Virus record (IMG/VR): IMGVR_UViG_3300009502_000135
Location: 1-33,021 of that record
Strand: one strand, 5' to 3'
DNA: 33,021 nucleotides
Origin: a virus
In this document: piece by piece, positions 15,940-23,015 of the stretch
Position numbering within the stretch: position 1 is the stretch's first letter
Layout: each line of letters starts with the position of its first letter
The notes under the pieces: generated by a model
Seen by the model: the letters and a program-made list of their open reading frames with translations, nothing else
The model's database searches: none
Told to the model about the DNA's origin: nothing
Made by a program: the position numbers and the translations under genes

Positions 15940-17463
15940 CTAATAGTAAGCCGCAACACGTGGTCGCATGATTTCATCTTCAGCGTCACTGGATAATCGT
16001 ATAAACCCACCACTACGGAACCGGGCAAGTGCCATAGATACGCAGTCAACCATGTCATCGTGGTCAGACGCAGGAAACGCCGCGACTTGCTCTACAACCT
16101 CTTCAGCCCATTTATAACTAGCGGGATACCACACCATACCAGACCTAAATATATCTGATATTGCGTTAATGCGGGCTATTTTATCGCCTGTTCCGCGATG
16201 TGGGGTAAATTCTTGCACCGGTATACCCATGCGCCGCAGTTCTTGAAACAACGGCGTGCCAGAAGACTTCTTTTCAACGATAAATGTGTCAGGTTGCCAC
16301 TCTTTGTACTCACGCAACGCGAGTTCCTTAAGCTCAGGAAACTCAACACGCACATTGATGGCATTTAATAGGATGATATGGGTTGCATCTTCGGTAAAGC
16401 GGGGGTCATTAAACACACCCCATGTCAAAATAGCGGTAAAGTCAGCCCGGTTGTTCGTTTCAGCCGCAGCGTCAAGCGCCATAATGATGTATTCGCACGA
16501 CGGTGCGTCATCTTGCTCCCATTTACGCCACCATTCACGCTTAACAAGCGCACCTTCCTCGGCTGTGGGGTTCTGTTGGTACTGCGCATTCCACTGAAAC
16601 AATGGCATCGAGGCTTTTGTGCGGTGCAACGCCTCTAAATCATAAAATTCAGGCCATAACGCCTTTTCTTCGGGCGTATTTTCATTAAAAATAGCCGGAA
16701 ACTCAAATAATTCGTATTGATCGGCCAAATCTGTGCGCGACATATCTTTGGCAAGCTTGCCAATCAGGTCATTCGGATGCCACCTTGTGTGCACAATAGC
16801 CACTTTGCCCTGTGGCATAAGACGCGTTCTCGCGCCGTACGTAAACCATTCATACACCCGATCAAAAACGTCATAATTCCCACCCAACACATCTTGTTCA
16901 GAAAACGGATCATCAACAATCAGGAAGTGCGCACCTCGACCAGCGAGTGCTGACCCAACACCGCAAGCAAAATACTCGCCACCCATGTTAGTGTTCCACC
17001 GCCCCGCGCTTTTTGAGTCAGCCGCAAGGGTCACCGCCGGAAATATCTCTTTGTACGCATCACAGTCAACAATATTACGCACCTTACGCCCGAAGTCCAC
17101 AGCCAAGTCACCCGTGTGCGAGACCATCAGCACTTTCTTATCAGGGTTTCTACCTAGATACCACGCCGGAAAGTATATAGACACCATCTGCGACTTGCCG
17201 TGACGTGGGGGCATACTGACCCCAATACGATCTTCTTCGCCACGTTCCATGCGCATAAGCAAATCACCTAGTCTGCGCGTGTGCCGCCCTACCTTAAAGT
17301 TAGGGTCCATTGCTTTGCAGAACTCAATTAAGTCATCATGGCAAAGTTGCGCGGCACGGCGGCGCTCAAGCTCTTCAAGGGCAGTTAAGACTTCTGTTAG
17401 TTCTTCCGCCTTGAGCAGGTGAAGGTTAGCGTGCAATGCGTTGAGTTCGTACTCAGTCAGCAT
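15940..17463 (-). CDS. terL: Terminase large subunit
   Basis: 507 aa. The ATPase domain has Walker A PPRHGKS (85-91) and Walker B LIVDDP (181-186). The nuclease domain shows MALDAAAETNNRADFTAI, FIVEKKSSGTPLFQELR and SDHDDMVDCVSMAL, which supply the acidic residues of the RuvC-like site. It pumps DNA into the procapsid and cuts the concatemer. The ATG lies inside the end of the small-subunit candidate (11-base overlap). Length is normal for the family. Confidence 0.93.
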   Translation of the reverse strand: MLTEYELNALHANLHLLKAEELTEVLTALEELERRRAAQLCHDDLIEFCKAMDPNFKVGRHTRRLGDLLMRMERGEEDRIGVSMPPRHGKSQMVSIYFPAWYLGRNPDKKVLMVSHTGDLAVDFGRKVRNIVDCDAYKEIFPAVTLAADSKSAGRWNTNMGGEYFACGVGSALAGRGAHFLIVDDPFSEQDVLGGNYDVFDRVYEWFTYGARTRLMPQGKVAIVHTRWHPNDLIGKLAKDMSRTDLADQYELFEFPAIFNENTPEEKALWPEFYDLEALHRTKASMPLFQWNAQYQQNPTAEEGALVKREWWRKWEQDDAPSCEYIIMALDAAAETNNRADFTAILTWGVFNDPRFTEDATHIILLNAINVRVEFPELKELALREYKEWQPDTFIVEKKSSGTPLFQELRRMGIPVQEFTPHRGTGDKIARINAISDIFRSGMVWYPASYKWAEEVVEQVAAFPASDHDDMVDCVSMALARFRSGGFIRLSSDAEDEIMRPRVAAYY

Positions 17464-17977
17464 TGCGCACTACGGCATCTTCAATTGGTTGTGAGGCACT
17501 CATGCCCATAAGTTTGGCAAGCTTATCGCGCACCTTGGTTTCTAGTTCAGCGGCAGACTGATGGCGCACGGTAATTTCTGTGCGCTCCGTAAATAGTCCG
17601 ACTTCGCTGATCTTGCCTAGCAGTTCAAGTGCCCTAATGCGGTTTTTGTTTCCGGGGGCGGCTTCTTCTATTAGGCTGTTGGTCACAAACTGACGAATTT
17701 GCACAGCAGTCTCGACCACCTCGTGGTCATACTCTGCAAGTAAGGAGCGCAGGTACACCGCAGTGGCTGAGCGTTGCACATCGGCGGGGGCGGCGAAGTC
17801 ACGTAGTACATCACGAGCAATGCCAATGTCAGATTTTGTAACGGGTTCGGGGTCACCAAATTCCGCAACGAACTGTGCGGAACTAAACATAGCGCGAGCT
17901 GCGGTATGGACATCGGCGGGTTTTGTAATCCCGTGTCCTACCGGCGTACTAAGCTCAGGAGTAAGCGATATATGCAC
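17453..17977 (-). CDS. Terminase small subunit candidate
   Basis: 174 aa from a GTG start with AGAGGT upstream. It is mostly helical, with ALELLGKISEVGLFTERTEI and RDKLAKLMGM near the end; this ELLGKx..LF..R pattern is common in small terminase subunits. It directly precedes and overlaps terL and is the first gene after the late promoter candidate. If correct, it recognises the packaging start and passes DNA to TerL. No clear N-terminal helix-turn-helix could be fixed by eye, so certainty is moderate. Confidence 0.55.
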   Translation of the reverse strand: MHISLTPELSTPVGHGITKPADVHTAARAMFSSAQFVAEFGDPEPVTKSDIGIARDVLRDFAAPADVQRSATAVYLRSLLAEYDHEVVETAVQIRQFVTNSLIEEAAPGNKNRIRALELLGKISEVGLFTERTEITVRHQSAAELETKVRDKLAKLMGMSASQPIEDAVVRNAD

Positions 17978-18005
17978 TACGCACCTCTTAAGGCGTTGTG
18001 GTCAA

Positions 18006-18034
18006 AGTATAGCAAAATTTTTAGAAAAAATAAA
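18006..18034 (-). promoter_or_regulatory. Late promoter candidate for the packaging/structural operon
   Basis: The minus strand has TATACT (18011-18006) as a -10 element, with TTTATT 17 bases upstream as a weak -35 and a long A/T tract around it that could act as an UP element. It would start transcripts about 20 bases before the terminase candidate. A weak -35 could mean that an activator is needed. Confidence 0.4.
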
Positions 18035-18180
18035 AATTGGGGTCGGATAAAAAAGAAGGGGGGGGGGTCTCAGAGTAACTTAGGAGATTTTGGTCTTCGT
18101 TCCTCTAAAACACAGTGCATGGCGGAAGGAAGGCTCAACGGCCTAGAGGCGGGTCGGGGGGCGGTGGGGTCGGCCATCGC

Positions 18181-18428
18181 GGGCGCGCGTGGCGTAACGC
18201 GGGCGCGTGTCACGCGTAAAAATCGTGCGCGGGCGCGTATAAGCTGCGCGTGGCATACCGCGAGGCCATCATCGACCTAGTGCAGCGAGCGGTACGCGCG
18301 TGACGGGCGCGTGGCGTGACGTGCGCGTATGAGTCGCGCGAGCGGGCGCGTAAAGGGATCGCCAGTGTATGCGCGTGGCGTGATGCGGGCGCGTGCGCGT
18401 GGCGTGACGTGACGTGACGTGGGCGCGT
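18181..18428. repeat. GC-rich block of GGGCGCGT direct repeats
   Basis: Six exact GGGCGCGT copies start at 18201, 18231, 18305, 18344, 18387 and 18421, with a variant (GGGCGCGC) at 18181. GCGTGGCGT-like units lie between them and (TGACG)3 at 18405-18419. All exact copies share one orientation and spacing is irregular (30-74 bases). No reading frame explains them. Protein-binding, packaging-initiation or origin function is possible; spacers are not of uniform length, so it is not a CRISPR array. Confidence 0.65.
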
Positions 18429-18464
18429 GCGTGACGCGCGTACAACCAGGCCTAAGGATTACTT

Positions 18465-18486
18465 ATCCTCATACCGGTATGAGGAT
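18465..18486. promoter_or_regulatory. 22-bp palindrome copy 1 (centre CG), 50 bp upstream of early promoter
   Basis: ATCCTCATAC, two central bases, then its perfect reverse complement. Extra GAGGAT half-elements follow at 18492 and 18502, giving three GAGGAT at 18481, 18492 and 18502, about one helical turn apart on one face. The array ends 28 bases before the TTGACA box, a suitable place for an activator. Confidence 0.75.
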
Positions 18487-18535
18487 GCTGCGAGGATTTG
18501 AGAGGATTATTTTTTGCCTTGCGTACATAGGGCAC

Positions 18536-18565
18536 TTGACAATGTAAAGTAATCCCGAATATACT
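18536..18565 (+). promoter_or_regulatory. Sigma70-type early promoter
   Basis: TTGACA (18536-18541), 18-base spacer, TATACT (18560-18565). The bases after the -35 (ATGTAAAG) also occur, with slight change, in two other promoters of the window. It drives the Ala/Thr/Lys-rich protein. Confidence 0.8.
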
Positions 18566-18624
18566 AGAGGTTCTCTAGCAATTCAGCTAGGGGGAAACAA
18601 GTAAACACACAAAGGAAATACATC

Positions 18625-19407
18625 ATGTCTAAGTCACTCAAAACTATTGCTCGCACAGTGAATACAAGTACTGCCGCGCTCGCATCAATTGGCATTATCG
18701 CAACCACAATGTCAACGGTCGCAGCCGCGCCCGAAACGATCCAAGCGGAAGTGAACAAAATTCGCAAACTAAAAGTGAAAATGGGCACAGTCAAGCAGTC
18801 GTGTTCACTCGCGCTGAAATTCAAAGCCACGTTCGATGCTGCAAAAACTGCGAGTGGCAAACCCCTAAGCGCAGCGACCCGCGACAACTACATGGCGGAA
18901 GTGCGGAAGTCAATCAACGAGGGCACTAAATTTTGTTTCAATACCGCACGCGAAAAGGCACGCGCCAAAGTCGCAGCGACCAAAGCAGCAGCGCGACCCG
19001 CTGACGCAAGCGCGACCACAAGCGCCACAAGCGCCACAAGCGCCACAAGCGCCACGCCTACCGCGACCACAAGCGCCACAAGCGCCACGCCTACCGCGAC
19101 CACAAGCGCGACCCCTACCGCCACGCCTAGCACGCCAGTAACACCCCTAGTGCCTACGTTGTCGATCGTCAAGCCCAACAGCATCACGCAACCCGCGCAC
19201 GCGCAGCGCGAGATCGGCAAAGCGCTCTGCGCGGTGCGCGCAGCGTGCACGCAGGAAACTTGGAATCAGGTGCTAGTCTTAAACCCTGCGCTTGCTAAAC
19301 TCGTGACGATTTGGGGCGATACGTGGACACCTGCGCCCGAAGCCAAACCCGCAGCAGCAGCGCCCGCGACCAAACCCGCAGCGCCCAAAAAGCGCAAAGC
19401 AGCGTAA
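18625..19407 (+). CDS. Ala/Thr/Lys-rich early protein, unknown
   Basis: 260 aa. Residues 17-35 are mildly hydrophobic (ALASIGIIATTMSTVAAA), either a membrane or signal-like segment or only a helix. Residues 36-120 are helical and basic with two Cys. Residues 128-165 are SAT/PTA tandem repeats, and 180-235 form a small domain with three more Cys/Trp-containing stretches. The end is a KPAAAAPATKPAAPKKRK tail like histone H1. It has its own strong promoter, AAAGGAAA ribosome site and terminator, so it is probably abundant just after infection. A host-takeover or DNA-binding role is only inferred. Confidence 0.7.
   Translation: MSKSLKTIARTVNTSTAALASIGIIATTMSTVAAAPETIQAEVNKIRKLKVKMGTVKQSCSLALKFKATFDAAKTASGKPLSAATRDNYMAEVRKSINEGTKFCFNTAREKARAKVAATKAAARPADASATTSATSATSATSATPTATTSATSATPTATTSATPTATPSTPVTPLVPTLSIVKPNSITQPAHAQREIGKALCAVRAACTQETWNQVLVLNPALAKLVTIWGDTWTPAPEAKPAAAAPATKPAAPKKRKAA
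19008..19135 (+). repeat. Tandem coding repeat (ACAAGCGCC and related units)
   Basis: A 9-base ACAAGCGCC unit is repeated and joined into longer units with GCCACGCCTACCGCGACC. It encodes the SAT/PTAT repeat of the early protein. Copy number could vary between related phages through slippage or recombination. Confidence 0.8.
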
Positions 19408-19412
19408 ACCCT

Positions 19413-19430
19413 GCGACCCCTAGGGGTCGC
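19413..19430. repeat. 18-bp perfect palindrome before the terminator
   Basis: GCGACCCC-TA-GGGGTCGC lies six bases after the stop codon of the early protein and ten before the main terminator stem. It may add to termination, protect the mRNA 3' end, or bind a dimeric protein. Confidence 0.55.
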
Positions 19431-19440
19431 GACCCTTTGA

Positions 19441-19466
19441 CCCTGCCACGTGGCAGGGTTTTTTTT
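19441..19466 (+). terminator. Strong intrinsic terminator of the early protein gene
   Basis: CCCTGCCACGTGGCAGGG is a self-complementary stem followed at once by eight T. It ends the first early transcript and isolates it from the origin-like region. Confidence 0.9.
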
Positions 19467-19493
19467 GGTTCAAAAAACCCCTAAGTTTTCCTT

Positions 19494-19515
19494 ATCCTCA
19501 TACCTGTATGAGGAT
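19494..19515. promoter_or_regulatory. 22-bp palindrome copy 2 (centre CT)
   Basis: Same arms as copy 1, with CT in the centre. It lies just behind the terminator and about 130 bases before the repeat cluster, far from the next gene, unlike most other copies. Confidence 0.7.
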
Positions 19516-19647
19516 CGAGGCGCGACCCCAACCGACACGCCATGCACGCACGTGCACGCGCAAAGGTACTATCCTAAAGAGGCAGCAGCACCACGCAGCA
19601 CGAGGCAGCAGCACCCTAAAATGAACACTAAGAAATACCACCAAGCG

Positions 19648-20071
19648 TGTTCCAGTGTTCCAGCGTGTTCTGGGATGTTCTGGAACACGGCAACCATGAC
19701 AATAGAGCAGCACAATGCGTTTGTGGCAGCACAACGCAGCACAGTGACAAGGGAAAAGCAGGTCTTTTTCTTTCTATTATTATTATTATATTTATTATAT
19801 TTATAGTAGTAGTAGTGGTTAGTCTGTTCTGGCACTCGCACGATGGCGTTCCTGTGGCGCAGCTAAATAAGTCTACACTTAATTAGGTCTTTTTTTGGCG
19901 TTCATTGTAAAAGCTCTGGAACATCGGAACACGGCCACTGAAACACCCCCAAGACCCGCATAAACACTCAATCTAGCCATGTTCCAGCCACTTTACACTG
20001 TCAATACATCCCGTCACACTCACCATAAAAACGCAGCACCACAATAACAACCATAACAACTTATGTTCCAA
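19648..20071. other. Candidate replication origin: TGTTCCAG repeats around an AT-rich tract
   Basis: TGTTCCAG or its complement occurs at 19648, 19656 (tandem), 19676 (palindrome TGTTCTGGAACA), 19916 and 19980. Close variants lie at 19666, 19825, 19925 and 20064. A tract of almost only A and T runs from 19763 to 19806 between them. Iterons beside an easily melted tract are typical of theta origins. The next gene encodes a protein with an AT-hook-like motif. No direct proof is visible. Confidence 0.45.
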
Positions 20072-20215
20072 GATTTCACCCCAAAAACACCAAAAAACCC
20101 CAATCCCGCCCTTGCCAATCCTCACCGAATTGGGTCAGAAGTGACCCAAACCGTCACCAAAACCGTGCTAGAATCCATCAAACCCTCACCAAACCCCCTC
20201 AAACAGGCCTGCTAA
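20063..20215 (+). CDS. Possible 50-aa ORF before the 208-aa gene
   Basis: ATG to TAA encodes 50 residues (MFQDFTPKTPKNPNPALANP start, ending LKQAC) and stops two bases before the next start. It contains a hairpin sequence and lacks a Shine-Dalgarno. Close fit to the next gene argues for it; composition and absent ribosome site argue against. Confidence 0.3.
   Translation: MFQDFTPKTPKNPNPALANPHRIGSEVTQTVTKTVLESIKPSPNPLKQAC
20130..20149. repeat. Inverted repeat TTGGGTCA-GAAG-TGACCCAA
   Basis: Perfect 8-bp arms around a four-base loop, 70 bases before the 208-aa gene. It could be an operator or an RNA hairpin; no U tract follows, so a terminator is unlikely. Confidence 0.5.
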
Positions 20216-20217
20216 TC

Positions 20218-20844
20218 ATGGAAAATCTCACCGATGTAATCGCCAAAATCAAATCCGACATGGGCGATGTCAGCAAGTATCGCCCCACAACCCCCGAAGA
20301 AGACGCTGCACGCAAGGCTAAATACGAAGCCGACCTTGCAGAAAAACGCTCTTACCTGCGAGGCTTACGCAACGCGATGGCAGAGGAGTGCGTGCGATTT
20401 AATACCGATTGGTCGTTCAAACCCAAGACATCTGCCACTACCCGCGACCCTGCCGATGCACTCGTGACGCAACGCGAACGCATACAGCTAACCCAAGATG
20501 AGTGGGATGCGCTGCGCGCGCAGGCTACCTACGAGATGCGCACCCTGTCCAACCACATCAGTGTGGTGTTGCGTAAACACTTAGGAACTATCCAAGGCAG
20601 CAGCACCAAGCGACCAATCGGCAGACCCCCTGCCCCCAAACCACCGATGTACTTGCAGCCGTGGAACCCCAACATCTGGGAAGATGACCTAGGTGCATGG
20701 CACACGACCGCAGCCGAGCGTAACCCAAGCTACACCGCTGCCGAAGTACGTGTGGCACACGACCTGTACCTTGAAACGCTATTTGCACACCTGCAACGCG
20801 TGGGCTTTCCCCATCCGTTCAAGGCAGGGTTCACAGCGATCTAA
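20218..20844 (+). CDS. Unknown early protein with AT-hook-like motif
   Basis: 208 aa. The N-terminal half is charged and helical (EEDAARKAKYEADLAEKRSY). About residue 138, KRPIGRPPAPKPP has the GRP core of an AT-hook, a minor-groove binding element. The C-terminal part is Trp/Pro/His-rich. It follows the origin-like repeats directly, so a role in binding that region is a reasonable guess. No known initiator family is recognised, and the upstream AGG ribosome site is weak. Confidence 0.65.
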   Translation: MENLTDVIAKIKSDMGDVSKYRPTTPEEDAARKAKYEADLAEKRSYLRGLRNAMAEECVRFNTDWSFKPKTSATTRDPADALVTQRERIQLTQDEWDALRAQATYEMRTLSNHISVVLRKHLGTIQGSSTKRPIGRPPAPKPPMYLQPWNPNIWEDDLGAWHTTAAERNPSYTAAEVRVAHDLYLETLFAHLQRVGFPHPFKAGFTAI

Positions 20845-20881
20845 GTACTTGATCCTAAAGGCGATCGACACAAAATAGTAC

Positions 20882-20910
20882 TTGACATAGTAAAGTGCAT
20901 CGTCTACAAT
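20882..20910 (+). promoter_or_regulatory. Sigma70-type early promoter
   Basis: TTGACA, 17-base spacer starting TAGTAAAG, then TACAAT. Palindrome copy 3 lies about 55 bases downstream of the -10, inside the transcript leader, where it could act as a roadblock operator or an RNA element. It drives the 85-aa gene and perhaps those after it. Confidence 0.75.
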
Positions 20911-20963
20911 GGAGGGGTAGTCAAAGAAGTGCAAACAACCACCCCGCCGCACAGCGGCTTCCG

Positions 20964-20985
20964 ATCCTCATACCGGTATGAGGAT
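20964..20985. promoter_or_regulatory. 22-bp palindrome copy 3 (centre CG)
   Basis: Identical to copy 1. It is followed 33 bases later by the ATG of the 85-aa gene, with AAGGAAATACC as ribosome site. Confidence 0.75.
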
Positions 20986-21018
20986 GAAACGTACCACCTA
21001 ACCAACTAAGGAAATACC

Positions 21019-21276
21019 ATGCAAACAACGACCGCAACAACCACAGTAGAAATCGCTGCACCTGCCACACAACTGACCTCGCACTTTCGTGACTCACCTG
21101 CCGTTTCACTTGTTGCAGAGTTTAACGCGGCACTTGCAACCGATGACCACACTAAGCGCGTGATCTTTAAAGATGGGCGCGTGGTGTTCAGTAGTGCAGA
21201 CCTGCCACATAACGTGGCGTTTACGTTCGATGATGATGGCGTGCTGTGCGGCGTCGAGTTGCTCATCAACGGCTAA
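21019..21276 (+). CDS. Small early protein, unknown
   Basis: 85 aa. A Thr/Ala-rich N-terminus precedes a compact domain (SLVAEFNAALATDDHTKRVI, then FKDGRVVFSSADLPHNVAFT). The end is acidic, with a single Cys. No family is recognised. It is preceded by promoter, palindrome and strong ribosome site, and followed by another palindrome, so it may form its own small unit. Confidence 0.65.
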   Translation: MQTTTATTTVEIAAPATQLTSHFRDSPAVSLVAEFNAALATDDHTKRVIFKDGRVVFSSADLPHNVAFTFDDDGVLCGVELLING

Positions 21277-21297
21277 CCCTAACCAACCAAGCACGAC

Positions 21298-21319
21298 ATC
21301 CTCATACCGGTATGAGGAT
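21298..21319. promoter_or_regulatory. 22-bp palindrome copy 4 (centre CG)
   Basis: Identical to copies 1 and 3. It lies 22 bases after the stop of the 85-aa gene and 77 bases before the start of the 515-aa gene. Confidence 0.75.
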
Positions 21320-21395
21320 GAAACAAACCACCTGCGATGAGCAGGGTAACAAACCCGCAGTACCAACCACTACACACATAAACAAAGGAAATATC

Positions 21396-22943
21396 ATGGC
21401 ACGTATCGACCACCGCACCCCTGAGTACAACACCACCGCCAACCCTGTGCACTTGCAAGGCACGTTTGCAGTCGAGCGCTCGTTCAACGATCTGACATTT
21501 ACACCCATCCACCTCACCGGGGCGTACCACATTACCCGCTACTATAAGGACACCTACGACGCCGTTGACCGCATGATGCAGATTTTCCGCAAGTCCCGCG
21601 AGTGGTATAGCCGTGAGATGCAACGCTCAGCCATGCACCCAACCATTTGCAAGATGCTGCAAAACCCTGAGCAAGCCCAATGGCTAACCGACTGGCGCGA
21701 GATGATCTTAGAGTACCCACACGTGGCTGACCTTGATGCCACCAAGATTGCGTTCACCGAGAACGAGGCCAAAGGTGTTGCCGATAGGCAAACCGTCACG
21801 ACCCTAGGCAAGTACATCAAGCGCCACGCCCCCGACATCCCCGACCACGTACTGCGCGATATGGTCATGCTAAGTGTTGCTGAGGTTACCATTACTCACA
21901 ACCTGCAAGAAATGATTGATGCGGTGCAAAACGGGCCGAGGTCGTGTATGCAGGGTGGCTTCAGGACTCACCCGTATAACGTCTACGACCCCAAGTACGG
22001 GTGGCACATGGCTGTGCGCCGTGAGGGTGACAGCATCGTGGGTCGTTGCCTGTGCCTAGAGCACAACGGTCGCAAGATGTTTGTGCGCTCATACCGCACC
22101 AATGAGAACGGCTACTCGCATAGCGATGAGGGGATGAACGCATGGCTTGAGGAACGGGGCTATACCCACGAGAGCGAGTGGCCGTGGGGTGCGCAGTTGG
22201 CTGCCATACGGTGCGGCGGTGAGCTTGTGCTGCCATACATTGACGGTGGTTGCACCACGTGCCGTGAGGATAGCGACTGCCTTGTGCTTGATGGTGACGG
22301 TGAGTGGGATGGCGATAACACTAACGGCTACGCCAGTGGCGGTGCGAATCGTTGCTCATGCGATGAGTGCGGTGACTACTTCGATGATGGCGATGGCACG
22401 TATGTCGGCTACCATGAGGATCACCATGTGTGCGATGACTGCTCAAGTGGGTATACCTATGCGTATGGTCGCAATGGTCACCAGTACTACGTGTCCGATG
22501 ATGACGTGATAAGCGTGGGCTATGAGTACTACGATTCCAACTACCTGAGCGACAACAACATCGTGTTCTGCGAGCATGGCGATGAGTACCATGACATGGA
22601 TGACTGCACTGTGCTTGAGACAGGCGAGTGGGTGCACAACGACGACATTCACAATGGCGATTTCGTATGCCTCGATGCGGATAATGGGGTCTGGGCGTAC
22701 AAGTCGGACTGCTGGCAGTGCGCGGGTACTGACCAATGGTACTCAACCGATACGGGTAGCGACTACTACGCCCAGAGTTGGACAGGCGCAGATGGCAAGC
22801 TGTATCACGAGGATGAGTTGCCCGATGCAGTCGAGGAGGCCGACCGCACGTTCTCCTACGATTCGGTGTGTACCGCACTATTCCACGGTGTTGAGTTGCA
22901 CTGCCATCACGTCACGCAGTTTATCGACAAGCTGTACGCTTAA
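21396..22943 (+). CDS. Phage protein with SCM-type domain and Cys-rich acidic C-terminus
   Basis: 515 aa from ATG with AAAGGAAATATC upstream; the earlier ATG at 21246 overlaps the previous gene and palindrome and is rejected. Residues 180-255 (PRSCMQGG, HPYNVYDPKYGWHMAVR, SIVGRCLC, NAWLEERGY) match a domain that recurs in phage early genes without known function. Residues 286-350 are Cys-rich, including a zinc-ribbon-like C322, C325, C346, C349. Residues 350-515 are very acidic and aromatic, with repeating Asp/Tyr/His blocks. A metal-dependent nucleic-acid or host-factor binding role is conceivable, but no activity can be named. Confidence 0.75.
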   Translation: MARIDHRTPEYNTTANPVHLQGTFAVERSFNDLTFTPIHLTGAYHITRYYKDTYDAVDRMMQIFRKSREWYSREMQRSAMHPTICKMLQNPEQAQWLTDWREMILEYPHVADLDATKIAFTENEAKGVADRQTVTTLGKYIKRHAPDIPDHVLRDMVMLSVAEVTITHNLQEMIDAVQNGPRSCMQGGFRTHPYNVYDPKYGWHMAVRREGDSIVGRCLCLEHNGRKMFVRSYRTNENGYSHSDEGMNAWLEERGYTHESEWPWGAQLAAIRCGGELVLPYIDGGCTTCREDSDCLVLDGDGEWDGDNTNGYASGGANRCSCDECGDYFDDGDGTYVGYHEDHHVCDDCSSGYTYAYGRNGHQYYVSDDDVISVGYEYYDSNYLSDNNIVFCEHGDEYHDMDDCTVLETGEWVHNDDIHNGDFVCLDADNGVWAYKSDCWQCAGTDQWYSTDTGSDYYAQSWTGADGKLYHEDELPDAVEEADRTFSYDSVCTALFHGVELHCHHVTQFIDKLYA

Positions 22944-22963
22944 CCTCATACACGTATGAGGAT
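22942..22963. promoter_or_regulatory. 22-bp palindrome copy 5 (centre AC, one arm base changed)
   Basis: Same arms except A for T at the second base; it begins inside the stop codon of the 515-aa gene. It stands 52 bases before the peptidase start. The changed base is in the outermost arm, where the stop codon constrains sequence. Confidence 0.7.
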
Positions 22964-23015
22964 GAACACTATGTATCCGTACCCATTTCTTACACAAACA
23001 CACAAAGGAATTACC

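Larger units (their letters stand above)
17978..18624. other. Divergent control region between late and early halves (no gene)
   Basis: 647 bases with no supported gene. From left to right it holds a minus-strand promoter candidate, an AT-rich patch, a run of ten G (18058-18067), a GC-rich repeat block, a 22-bp palindrome, phased GAGGAT elements and a plus-strand promoter. The GC-rich block has open frames, but they are repeats with no ribosome site. Confidence 0.7.
19408..20062. other. Mostly noncoding stretch with terminator, palindrome and origin-like repeats
   Basis: About 650 bases without a convincing gene. It holds the terminator of the early protein, palindrome copy 2, GCAGCA-rich sequence, TGTTCCAG-type repeats and a 40-base AT tract. 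A reading frame across 19450-19806 exists, but it starts inside the terminator and ends in low-complexity Phe/Leu/Tyr. Confidence 0.6.

Noticed and set aside
17906-18280. 124-aa plus-strand frame over the G run and GC block
   Set aside because: It starts inside the terminase candidate on the other strand, crosses a 10-G run and has no ribosome site.
18181-18428. CRISPR array
   Set aside because: The repeats are eight bases long, spacing ranges from 30 to 74 bases, spacers contain related repeats and no cas gene is near.
19450-19806. 118-aa frame, with an inner ATG at 19621, in the origin-like region
   Set aside because: It begins inside the terminator stem, runs through palindrome and repeats, has no ribosome site and ends in FFFLLLLLYLLY low complexity.
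21246-21395. Upstream ATG extension of the 515-aa gene
   Set aside because: It overlaps the 85-aa gene and palindrome copy 4; the ATG at 21396 has the standard AAAGGAAATATC leader.
22321-22878. 185-aa His/Arg/Thr-rich minus-strand frame
   Set aside because: It is the complement of the Asp/Tyr-rich end of the 515-aa gene; composition is explained by that and there is no start signal.
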